A DNA stretch of 64,000 nucleotides from Apostichopus japonicus (lineage: Eukaryota > Echinodermata > Holothuroidea > Aspidochirotida > Stichopodidae): positions 9,208,001 through 9,272,000 of the forward strand of contig NC_092575.1 of the NCBI RefSeq assembly GCF_037975245.1. Direction: 5' to 3'. Made by a program: the position numbers and the translations under genes. Shown here in pieces: positions 50,687-63,381 of the stretch (position 1 is its first letter; the number at the start of each line of letters is the position of its first letter). The notes beneath the pieces are model-generated. The model did no database searches. It saw only the letters and a program-made list of their open reading frames with translations, and was not told the origin of the DNA.

Positions 50687-53600
50687 GGCGACGATTAATC
50701 GAATGTGCTTTACCGATCAATCGAATGTTGTGGTACCGATAAATCGAATGTGCGGTATCGATCAATCGAATATGCGTTACCAATTAATCGATTGTGCTGT
50801 ACCGATCAATCGAATGTGCGGTACTTTTAAATCGAATGTGCGGTACCGATCAATCGAATGTGGGGACATTTAAATAGAATGTGCGGTACCGATAAATCGA
50901 ATGTGCGGTACCCATAAATCGAATGTGCTGTACCGATCAATCGAATGTGCGTTGCCGATCAATCGATTGTGCGGTACCGATCAATCGAATGTGCGGTACC
51001 GATCAATCGAATGTGCGGTACCGATCAATCGAATGTGCGGTACCGATAAATCGAATATGCGATTACGATGAATGGAATGTGCAATACCGATCAATCGAAT
51101 GTGCGTTGCCGATCAATCGAATGTGCGATACCGATTAATCGAATGTGCGTTACCGATAAATTGAAAATTCGGTACCGATTAATCGTATGCGCGGTACCGA
51201 TCAATCGAAGGTGCGGTACCGAAAAGTCGAATGTGCGGTGCCGAACAATCAAATATGCGGTGACGATCAATCGAATGTGTTGTACCGATAAAACGAATTT
51301 AGGGTACCGATCAATCGAACGTGCGGTACCGATAAATCGAATGTGCGTTACCGATCAATCGAATGTGCTTTACCGATAAATCGGATGTGCGGTACCGATC
51401 AATCGAATGTGCGGAACCGATTAATCGAATGTGCGTTGCCGATAATTTGAATGTGCGGTACCGATCAATCGAATGTGCGGTATCGATCATTCGAATATGC
51501 GTTACCAATTAATCGATTGTGCTGTACCGATCAATCGAATGTGCGGTAGATTTAAATAGAATGTGCGGTACCGATAAATCGAATGTGCTGTACCAATCAA
51601 TCGAATGTGCGTTGCCGATCAATCGAATGTGCGGTACCGATTAATCGAATGTGCGTTGCCGATAAATGGAATGTGCGTTGCCGATAAATGGAATGTGCGG
51701 TGACGATCAATCGAATATGCGGTACGGATAAATCAAATGTGCGGTACCGATCAAGCGAATGTGCAGTACCAATTAATCAAATGTGCGTTACCGATAAATC
51801 AAATGTGCGTTACCAATTAATCGTTTGTGCTATACCGATCAATCGATTGTGCGGTACTGATCAATCGAATGTGCGGTACCGATCAATCGAATGTGCGGTA
51901 ACAATCAATCGAATGTGCGGTACCGATAAATCGAAGGTGCGGTGCCATGTTATCGATTGTGCTGTACCGATAAATCGAATGTGCGGTACCGATCAATATA
52001 ATATGCGATTACGATGAATGGAATGTGCAATACCGATAAATCGAATGTGCGGTACCGATTAATCGAATGTGCGTTGCCGTTAAATAGAATGTGCGGTTCC
52101 GAAAACAATAGAATGTGCGGTACCAATCAATCGATTGTGCGGTACCGATTAATCGTATGTGCGGTACCGATGAATAGAATGTGCGGTACCGATCAATCGA
52201 ATGTGTGGTACGGATTAATCGAAAGTGCGGTACCGATCAATCGAATGTGCGGTTCCAAAAAATGGAATGTGCGGTACATTTAAATAGAATGTGCGGTACC
52301 GATCAATCGAATGTGCGGTACCGATCAATCGAATGTGCGCTACCGATCAATCGAAAGTGCGGTACCGATAAACTGAATGTGCGGTACATTTTAATAGAAT
52401 GTGCGGTACCGATAAATCGAATGTGCTGTACCTATCAATCGATTGTGCGTTGCCGATCAATCGAATGTGCGGTACAGATTTATCGAATGTGCGTTGCCGA
52501 TAAATGGAATGTGCGGTAGCGATCAATCGAATGTGCGGTACCGATCAATCGAATGTGCGGTACGGATAAATCGAATTTGCGGTACCTATCAATCGAATGT
52601 GCGGTGACGATCAATAGAATATGCGGTACGGATAAATCAAATGTGCGGTATCGATCAATCGAATGTGCAGTACCAATTAATCGAATGTGCGTTACCGATA
52701 AACCGAATATGCATTACAGATCAATCGAAGGTGCGGTACTGATCAATCGAATTTACGCTACCAACCAATCGAATGTGCGGTACCGATAGCTCGAATGTGC
52801 GTTGCCGATCAATCGAATGTGCGATTGATTAATCGAATGTGCGGTACCGATCAATCGAATGTGCGGTACCGATCAATTGAATGTGCGGTACCGATCAATC
52901 GAATATGCGGTACCGATAAATCGAATGTGCGTTCCGATAATTGGAATATGCGGTACCGATCAATAGATTGTGCGGCAGCGATAAATCGAATATGTGTTAC
53001 CGATCAATCGAATGTGCGGTACCGATCAATCGAATGTGCGGTACCGATCAATCGAATGTGCGGTATCGATAAATGGAATGTGCGGTGTCGATCAATCGAA
53101 TGTGCGTTCCCGATCAATCGTATGTGCGGTACCGATCAATCTAATATGCGGTAACGATCAATCGAATGTGCGGTACCTATCAATCGAATGTGCGGTACCG
53201 ATCAATCGAATGTGCGCTAACGATCAATAGAATGTGCGGTACCGATAAATTGAATGTGCGTTGCCGATAAATCGAATATGCGGTACCGATGAATAGAATG
53301 TGCGGTACCGATCAATCGATTGTGCGGTACGGATTAATCGAATGTGCGGTACCGATCAATCGAATGTGCGGTACGGATTAATCGAATGTGCGGTACCGAT
53401 CAATCGAATGTGCGGTACCGATAAATGGAATGTGCGGTCCCAAAAAATGGAATGTGCGGTACATTTAAATAGAATGTGCGGTACATTTAAGTAGAATGTG
53501 CGGTAGTGATAAATCGAATATGCGGTACCGATAAATCAAATGTGCGGTATCGATCAATCAAATGTGCGGTACTGATAAATCGAATGTGCGTTGCCGATCA

Positions 53601-54028
53601 ATCGAAATTGCGTTACCGATAAATAGAGTATGCGGTTACTATCAATGGAATGTGCGATACTGATCAATCGAATGTGAGGAACCGATCAAACGAATGTGCG
53701 GAACCGATCAATCGATTGTACGGTGCCGATCAATCGAATATGCGGTGACGATCAAACGAATGTGTTGTACCGATAAAACGAATGTGCGGTTCCGATCAAT
53801 CGAATGTGCGGTACCGATAAATCGAATGTGCGTTCCGATAATTCGAATATGCGGTACCGATCAATAGATTGTGCGGCAGCGATAAATCGAATATGTGTTA
53901 CCGATCAATCGAATGTGCGGTACCGATCAATCGAATGTGCGGTACCGATCAATCGCATGTGCGGTATCGATAAATGGAATGTGCGGTGTCGATCAATCGA
54001 ATATGCGTTGACGATCAATCGAATGTGT
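50687..54028. repeat. Higher-order repeat block E, copy 3 with 8-monomer deletion
   Basis: Third copy. It lacks exactly 176 bp (8 x 22) at about 52885, after which the offset falls from 3,518 to 3,342. It has a few substitutions, for example GATTTATCG at 52487 where the other copies have GATTAATCG, and GGTACGGATAAATCG at 52559 where they have GGTAGCGATCAATCG. Confidence 0.92.
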
Positions 54029-55946
54029 TGTACCGATAAAACGAATGTGCGGTTCCGATCAATCGAATGTGCGGTACCGATAAATCGAATGTGCGTTCCG
54101 ATAATTCGAATATGCGGTACCGATCAATAGATTGTGCGGCAGCGATAAATCGAATATGTGTTACCGATCAATCGAATGTGCGGTACCGATCAATCGAATG
54201 TGCGGTACCGATCAATCGAATGTGCGGTATCGATAAATGGAATGTGCGGTGTCGATCAATCGAATGTGCGTTCCCGATCAATGGTATGTGCGGTACCGAT
54301 CAATCTAATATGCGGTAACGATCAATCGAATGTGCGGTACCTATCAATCGAATGTGCGGTACCGATCAATCGAATGTGCGCTAACGATCAATAGAAGGTG
54401 CGGTACCGATAAATTGAATGTGCGTTGCCGATAAATCGAATATGCGGTACCGATGAATAGAATGTGCGGTACCGATCAATCGAATGTGCGGTACGGATTA
54501 ATCGAATGTGCGGTACCGATCAATCGAATGTGCGGTACGGATTAATCGAATGTGCGGTACCGATCAATCGAATGTGCGGTACCGATAAATCGAATGTGCG
54601 GTTCCAAAAAATGGAATGTGCGGTACATTTAAATTGAATGTGCGGTATATTTAAGTAGAATGTGCGGTAGTGATAAATCGAATATGCGGTACCGATAAAT
54701 CAAATGTGCGGTATCGATCAATCGAATGTGCGGTACTGATAAATCGAATGTGCGTTGCCGATCAATCGAAATTGCGTTACCTATAAATAGAGTATGCGGT
54801 TACAATCAATGGAATGTGCGATACTGATCAATCGAATGTGAGGAACCGATCAAACGAATGTGCGGAACCGATCAATCGATTGTGCGGTGCCGATCAATCG
54901 AATGTGCGGCGACGATTAATCGAATGTGCTTTACCGATCAATCGAATGTGTGGTACCGATAAATCGAATGTGCGGTATCGATCAATCGAATATGCGTTAC
55001 CAATTAATCGATTGTGCTGTACCGATCAATCGAATGTGCGGTACTTTTAAATCGAATGTGCGGTACCGATCAATCGAATGTGCGGGACATTTAAATAGAA
55101 TGTGCGGTACCGATAAATCGAATGTGCTGTACCGAAAAGTCGAATGTGCTTTACCGGTCTATCGAATGTGCGATACCGATCAATCGAATGTGCGTTGCCG
55201 ATCAATCGTGTGTGTGGTACCGATAAATAGAATGTGCGTTACCGATCAATCGATTGTGCGCTACCGATCAATCGAATGTGCGGTACATTTAAATAGAATG
55301 TGCGGTACCGATAAATCGAATGTGCGGTACCGATTAATCGAATGTGCGTTGCCGATAAATGGAATGTGCGGTAACTATCAATCGAATGTGCGGTAGCGAT
55401 AAATAGAATGTGCGTTACCGATCAATCGATTATGCGCTACCGATTAATGGTATGTGCGGTACCGATTAATAGAATGTGCGATACCGATCAATGGAATGTG
55501 CGTAACCGAAAAATCGAATGTGCGGTACCGATAAATCGAATGTGCGGTACCGACCAATCGAATGTTCGGTACCGAAAAATCGAATGTGCGGTACCGATAA
55601 ATCGAAGCTGCCGTACCGATGAATCGAATGTGCGGTACCGAAAAATCGAATGTGCAGTACCGATAAATCGAATGTGCGGTACCGACCAATCGAATGTTCG
55701 GTTCCAAAAAATGGAATGTGCGGTACATTCAAATAGAATGTGCGGTACATTTAAATAGAATGTGCGGTACCGATAAATTAAATACGCGGTACCGATTTAT
55801 TGAATGTGCGGTATCGATCAATCGAATGTGCGGTACTGATAAATCAAATGTGGGTTGCCGATAAATCGAAAATGCGTAAACGATCAATCGAATATGCGGT
55901 AACGATCAATCGAATGTGCGGAACCGATCAATCGATTGTGCGGTGC

Positions 55947-58694
55947 CGATCAATCGAATGTGCGGTGACGATTAATTAGAATGTGCTTTACCGATCAATC
56001 GAATGTGCGGTACCGATAAATCGAATGTGCGGTACCGATCAATCGAATGTGCGGAACCGATCAGTCGATTGTGCGGTGCCGATCAATCTAATGTGCAGTG
56101 ACGATTAATAGAATGTGCTTTACCGATCAATCGAATGTGCGGTACCGATATATCGGATATGCGGTACCGATCAATCGAATGTGCGGAACAGATCAATCGA
56201 TTGTGCGGTGCCGATCAGTCGTATGTGCGGTGACTATCAATCGAATATGCCATACAGTTAAATCAAATGTCTGGTATCGATCAATCGAATGTGCGGTACC
56301 GATAACTCGGATGTGCGGTACCGATTAATCGAATGTGCGGTACCGAAAAATCGAATGTGCGTTGCCGATAATTTGAATGTGCGGTACCGATCAATCGAAT
56401 GTGCGGTATCGATCATTCGAATATGCGTTACCAATTAATCGATTGTGCTGTACCGATCAATCAAATGTGCGGTACATTTAAATAGAATGTGCGGTACCGA
56501 TAAATCAAATGTGCGGTACCGATTAATCGAATGTGCGTTGCCGATAAATGGAATGTGCGGTAACGATCAATCGAATGTGCGGTAGCGATAAATAGAATGT
56601 GCGTTACCGATCAATCGATTGTGCGCTACCGATTAATGGTATGTGCGGTACCGATTAATAGAATGTGCGATACCGATCAATGGAATGTGCGTTACCTATA
56701 TATCGAAGCTGCAGTACCGATCAATCGAATGTGCGGTACCGAAAAATCGAATGTGCGGTACCGATAAATCGAATGTGCGGTACCGACCAATCGAATGTTC
56801 GGTTCCAAAAAATGGAATGTGCGGTACATTTAAATAGAATGTGCGGTACATTTATATAGAATGTGCGGTACAGATAAATCAAATACGCGGTACCGATTTA
56901 TTGATTGTGCGGTATCGATCAATCGAATGTGCGGTATTGATGAATCGAATGTGCGTTGCCGATAAATCGAAAATGCGTAAACGATCAATCGAATATGCGG
57001 TAACGATCAATCGAATGTGCGATACCGATCAATCGAATGTGAGGAACCGATCAAACGAATGTGCGGAACCGATCAATCGATTGTGCGGTGCCGATAAATC
57101 GAATGTGCGGTGACGATTAATCGAATGTGCGGTACAATTAAATAGAATGTGCGGTACCGATAAATCGAATGTGCTGTACCGATCAATCGAATGTGCGTTG
57201 CCGATCAATCGATTGTGCGGTACTGATCAATCGAATGTGCGGTACCGATAAATCGAATGTGCGTTACCGATCAATCGATTGTGCGGTACCGATCAATCGA
57301 ATGTGCGGTACCGAAAAATCGAATGTGCGTTGCCGATAATTTGAATGTGCGGTACCGATCAATCGAATGTGCGGTATCGATCATTCGAATATGCGTTACC
57401 AATTAATCGATTGTGCTGTACCGATCAATCGAATGTGCGGTACATTTAAATAGAATGTGCGGTACCGATAAATCGAATGTGCGGTACCGATTAATCGAAT
57501 GTGCGTTGCCGATAAATGGAATGTGCGGTAACGATCAATCGAATGTGCGGTAGCGACCGATCGAATGTGCGGTACGGATAAATCGAATTTGCGGTACCGA
57601 TCAATCGAATGTGCGGTGACGATCAATCGAATATGCGGTACGGATAAATCAAATGTGCGGTACTGATCAATCGAATGTGCGGTCCAATTAATCAAATGTG
57701 CGTTACCGATAAATCGAATGTGCGTTACCAATTAATCGATTGTGCTATACCGATCAATCGATTGTGCGGTACTGATCAATCGAATGTGCGGTACCGATCA
57801 ATCGAATGTGCGGTAACAATCAATCGAATGTGCGGTACCGATAAATCGAAGTTGCGGTGCCATGTTATCGATTGTGCTGTACCGATAATTCGAATGTGCG
57901 GTACCGATCAATATAATATGCGATTACGATGAATGGAATGTGCGTTGCCGATCAATCGAATGTGCGGTACCGATCAATCGAATGTGCGGTACCGATCAAT
58001 CGAATGTGCGATTGATCAATCGAATGTGCGGTACCGATAAATCGAATGTGCGGTTCCAAAAAATGGAATGTGCGGTACATTTAAACAGAATGTGCGGTAC
58101 ATTTAAATAGAATGTGCGGTACCGATAAATCGAATGTGCGGTTCCGATAAATCGAATGTGCGGTACCGATAAATCAAATGTGCGGTATCGATCAATCGAA
58201 TGTGCGGTACCGAAAAGTCGAATGTGCTTTACCGGTCTATCGAATGTGCGATACCGATCAATCGAATGTGCGTTGCCGATCAATCGTGTGTGTGGTACCG
58301 ATAAATAGAATGTGCGTTACCGATCAATCGATTGTGCGCTACCGATTAATGGTATGTGCGGTACCGATTAATAGAATGTGCGATACCGATCAATGGAATG
58401 TGCGTTACCTATATATCGAAGCTGCAGTACCGATCAATCGAATGTGCGGTACCGAAAAATCGAATGTGCGGTACCGATAAATCGAATGTGCGGTACCGAC
58501 CAATCGAATGTTCGATTCCAAAAAATGGAATGTGCGGTACATTTAAATAGAATGTGCAGTACATTTATATAGAATGTGCGGTACCGATAAATCAAATACG
58601 CGGTACCGATTTATTGAATGTGCGGTATCGATCAATCGAATGTGCGGTACTGATCAATCGAATGTGCGTTGCCGATCAATCGAAAATGCGTAAC
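55947..58694. repeat. Higher-order repeat block F, copy 1
   Basis: Repeated at offset 2,748-2,749 bp. Markers are GATTAATTAGAATG at 55970, ACAGTTAAATCAAATGTCTGG at 56253 (quoted only by position and ends), GCGACCGATCG near 57552 and GCCATGTTATCG near 57858. A one-base deletion near 57683 (GGTCCAATT) distinguishes it from copy 2. Confidence 0.88.
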
Positions 58695-61437
58695 CGATCA
58701 ATCGAATGTGCGGTGACGATTAATTAGAATGTGCTTTACCGATCAATCGAATGTGCGGTACCGATAAATCGAATGTGCGGTACCGATCAATCGAATGTGC
58801 GGAACCGATCAGTCGATTGTGCGGTGCCGATCAATCTAATGTGCAGTGACGATTAATAGAATGTGCTTTACCGATCAATCGAATGTGCGGTACCGATATA
58901 TCGGATATGCGGTACCGATCAATCGAATGTGCGGAACAGATCAATCGATTGTGCGGTGCCGATCAGTCGTATGTGCGGTGACTATCAATCGAATATGCCA
59001 TACAGTTAAATCAAATGTCTGGTATCGATCAATCGAATGTGCGGTACCGATAACTCGGATGTACGGTACCGATTAATCGAATGTGCGGTACCGAAAAATC
59101 GAATGTGCGTTGCCGATAATTTGAATGTGCGGTACCGATCAATCGAATGTGCGGTATCGATCATTCGAATATGCGTTACCAATTAATCGATTGTGCTGTA
59201 CCGATCAATCAAATGTGCGGTACATTTAAATAGAATGTGCGGTACCGATAAATCAAATGTGCGGTACCGATTAATCGAATGTGCGTTGCCGATAAATGGA
59301 ATGTGCGGTAACGATCAATCGAATGTGCGGTAGCGATAAATAGAATGTGCGTTACCGATCAATCGATTGTGCGCTACCGATTAATGGTATGTGCGGTACC
59401 GATGAATAGAATGTGCGATACCGATCAATGGAATGTGCGTTACCTATATATCGAAGCTGCAGTACCGATCAATCGAATGTGCGGTACCGAAAAATCGAAT
59501 GTGCGGTACCGATAAATCGAATGTGCGGTACCGACCAATCGAATGTTCGGTTCCAAAAAATGGAATGTGCGGTACATTTAAATAGAATGTGCGGTACATT
59601 TATATAGAATGTGCGGTACAGATAAATCAAATACGCGGTACCGATTTATTGATTGTGCGGTATCGATCAATCGAATGTGCGGTATTGATGAATCGAATGT
59701 GCGTTGCCGATAAATCGAAAATGCGTAAACGATCAATCGAATATGCGGTAACGATCAATCGAATGTGCGATACCGATCAATCGAATGTGAGGAACCGATC
59801 AAACGAATGTGCGGAACCGATCAATCGATTGTGCGGTGCCGATAAATCGAATGTGCGGTGACGATTAATCGAATGTGCGGTACAATTAAATAGAATGTGC
59901 GGTACCGATAAATCGAATGTGCTGTACCGATCAATCGAATGTGCGTTGCCGATCAATCGATTGTGCGGTACTGATCAATCGAATGTGCGGTACCGATAAA
60001 TCGAATGTGCGTTACCGATCAATCGATTGTGCGGTACCGATCAATCGAATGTGCGGTACCGAAAAATCGAATGTGCGTTGCCGATAATTTGAATGTGCGG
60101 TACCGATCAATCGAATGTGCGGTATCGATCATTCGAATATGCGTTACCAATTAATCGATTGTGCTGTACCGATCAATCGAATGTGCGGTACATTTAAATA
60201 GAATGTGCGGTACCGATAAATCGAATGTGCGGTACCGATTAATCGAATGTGCGTTGCCGATAAATGGAATGTGCGGTAACGATCAATCGAATGTGCGGTA
60301 GCGACCGATCGAATGTGCGGTACGGATAAATCGAATTTGCGGTACCGATCAATCGAATGTGCGGTGACGATCAATCGAATATGCGGTACGGATAAATCAA
60401 ATGTGCGGTACTGATCAATCGAATGTGCGGTACCAATTAATCAAATGTGCGTTACCGATAAATCGAATGTGCGTTACCAATTAATCGATTGTGCTATACC
60501 GATCAATCGATTGTGCGGTACTGATCAATCGAATGTGCGGTACCGATCAATCGAATGTGCGGTAACAATCAATCGAATGTGCGGTACCGATAAATCGAAG
60601 TTGCGGTGCCATGTTATCGATTGTGCTGTACCGATAATTCGAATGTGCGGTACCGATCAATATAATATGCGATTACGATGAATGGAATGTGCGTTGCCGA
60701 TCAATCGAATGTGCGGTACCGATCAATCGAATGTGCGGTACCGATCAATCGAATGTGCGATTGATCAATCGAATGTGCGGTACCGATAAATCGAATGTGC
60801 GGTTCCGAAAAATGGAATGTGCGGTACATTTAAACAGAATGTGCGGTACATTTAAATAGAATGTGCGGTACCGATAAATCGAATGTGCGGTTCCGATAAA
60901 TCGAATGTGCGGTACCGATAAATCAAATGTGCGGTATCGATCAATCGAATGTGCGGTACCGAAAAGTCGAATGTGCTTTACCGGTCTATCGAATGTGCGA
61001 TACCGATCAATCGAATGTGCGTTGCCGATCAATCGTGTGTGTGGTACCGATAAATAGAATGTGCGTTACCGATCAATCGATTGTGCGCTACCGATTAATG
61101 GTATGTGCGGTACCGATTAATAGAATGTGCGATACCGATCAATGGAATGTGCGTTACCTATATATCGAAGCTGCAGTACCGATCAATCGAATGTGCGGTA
61201 CCGAAAAATCGAATGTGCGGTACCGATAAATCGAATGTGCGGTACCGACCAATCGAATGTTCGATTCCAAAAAATGGAATGTGCGGTACATTTAAATAGA
61301 ATGTGCAGTACATTTATATAGAATGTGCGGTACCGATAAATCAAATACGCGGTACCGATTTATTGAATGTGCGGTATCGATCAATCGAATGTGCGGTACT
61401 GATAAATCGAATGTGCGTTGCCGATCAATCGAAAATG
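58695..61437. repeat. Higher-order repeat block F, copy 2
   Basis: Second copy of 55947-58694, with isolated substitutions such as TTCCGAAAAATGG at 60802 where copy 1 has TTCCAAAAAATGG. Confidence 0.88.
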
Positions 61438-62051
61438 CTCAACCGATAAAAAGAATATGCGGTAACGATCAATGGAATGTGCGATACCGATCAATCGAAT
61501 GTGAGGAACCGATCAAACGAATGTGCGGTACGGATAAATCAAATGTGCGGTACTGATCAATCGAATGTGCAGTACCAATTAATCAAATGTGCGTTACCGA
61601 TAAATCGAATGTGCGTTACCAATTAATCGATTGTGCTATACCGATCAATCGATTGTGCGGTACTGATCAATCGAATGTGCGGTACCGATCAATCGAATGT
61701 GCGGTAACAATCAATCGAATGTGCGGTACCGATAAATCGAAGTTGCGGTGCCATGTTATCGATTGTGCTGTACCGATAATTCGAATGTGCGGTACCGATC
61801 AATATAATATGCGATTACGATGAATGGAATGTGCGTTGCCGATCAATCGAATGTGCGGTACCGATCAATCGAATGTGCGATTGATCAATCGAATGTGCGA
61901 TTGATCAATCGAATGTGCGGTACCGATAAATCGAATGTGCGGTTCCAAAAAATGGAATGTGCGGTACATTTAAACAGAATGTGCGGTACATTTAAATAGA
62001 ATGTGCGGTACCGATAAATCGAATGTGCGGTTCCGATCAATCGAATGTGCG

Positions 62052-62436
62052 GTACCGATAAATCAAATGTGCGGTATCGATCAATCGAATGTGCGTTGCC
62101 GATCAGTCGATTGTGTGGTACTGATCAATCGAATGTGCGGTACCGATAAATCGAATATGCGATTAGGATGAATGGAATGTGTAATACCGGTCAATCGAAT
62201 GTGCTGTACCGATAATTCGAATGTGCGGTACCGATCAATATAATATGCGATTACGATGAATGGAATGTGCGTTGCCGATCAATCGAATGTGCGGTACCGA
62301 TAAATCAAATGTGCGGTATCGATCAATCGAATGTGCGTTGCCGATCAGTCGATTGTGTGGTACTGATCAATCGAATGTGCGGTACCGATAAATCGAATAT
62401 GCGATTAGGATGAATGGAATGTGTAATACCGATCAA
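62052..62436. repeat. Local 242-bp (11-monomer) tandem duplication
   Basis: A run with GATCAGTCGATTGTGTGG and GATTAGGATGAATGG starts near 62052 and again exactly 242 bp later near 62294. Confidence 0.85.
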
Positions 62437-63381
62437 TCGAATGTGCGTTGCCGATCAATCGAATGTGCGGTACCGATTAATCGAATGTGCGGTACCGATA
62501 AATCGAATATGCGGTACCGATAAATTGAAAATGCGGTACCGATTAATCGAATGCGCGGTACCGATCAATCGAAGGTGCGGTGCCGAACAATCGAACAATC
62601 GAACAATAGAATATGCGGTGACGATCAATCGAATGTGTTGTACCAATAAAACGAATTTAGGGTACCGATCAATCGAATGTGCGGTACCGATAAATCGAAT
62701 GTGCGCTACCGATCAATCAATTGTGCGCTACCGATTATTGGTATGTGCGGTACCTATCAATCGAATGTGCGGTACCGATCAATCGAATGTGCGGTACCGA
62801 TAAACCGAATGTGCGGTACCGATCAATCAAATGTGCGGTACCGAAAAATCGAATGTGCGGTACCGATAAATCGAATGTGCGGTACCGATCAATCGAATGT
62901 TCGGTTCCAAAACATGGAATGTGCGGTACATTTAAATAGAATGTGCAGTACATTTAAATAGAATGTGCGGTACCGATAAATCAAATACGCGGTACCGATT
63001 TATTGAATGTGCGGTATCGATCAATCGAATGTGCGGTACTGATAAATCGAATATGCGTTACCGATCAATGGAAAATGCATAACCGATCAATCGAATATGC
63101 GGTAACGATCAATCGAATGTGCGATACCGATAAATCGAATGTGAGGAACCGATCAAACGAATGTGCGGAACCGATCAATCGAATGTGCGGTGCCGATCAA
63201 TCGAATGTGCGGTGACGATCAATCGAATGTGCTTTACCGATCAATCGAATGTGCGGTACGGATAAATCGCATGTGCGGTACCGATCAATCAAATGTGCGG
63301 TATCGATCAATCGAATATGCGTTACCAATTAATCGATTGTGCTGTACCGATCAATCTAATGTGCGGTACATTTAAATAAAA

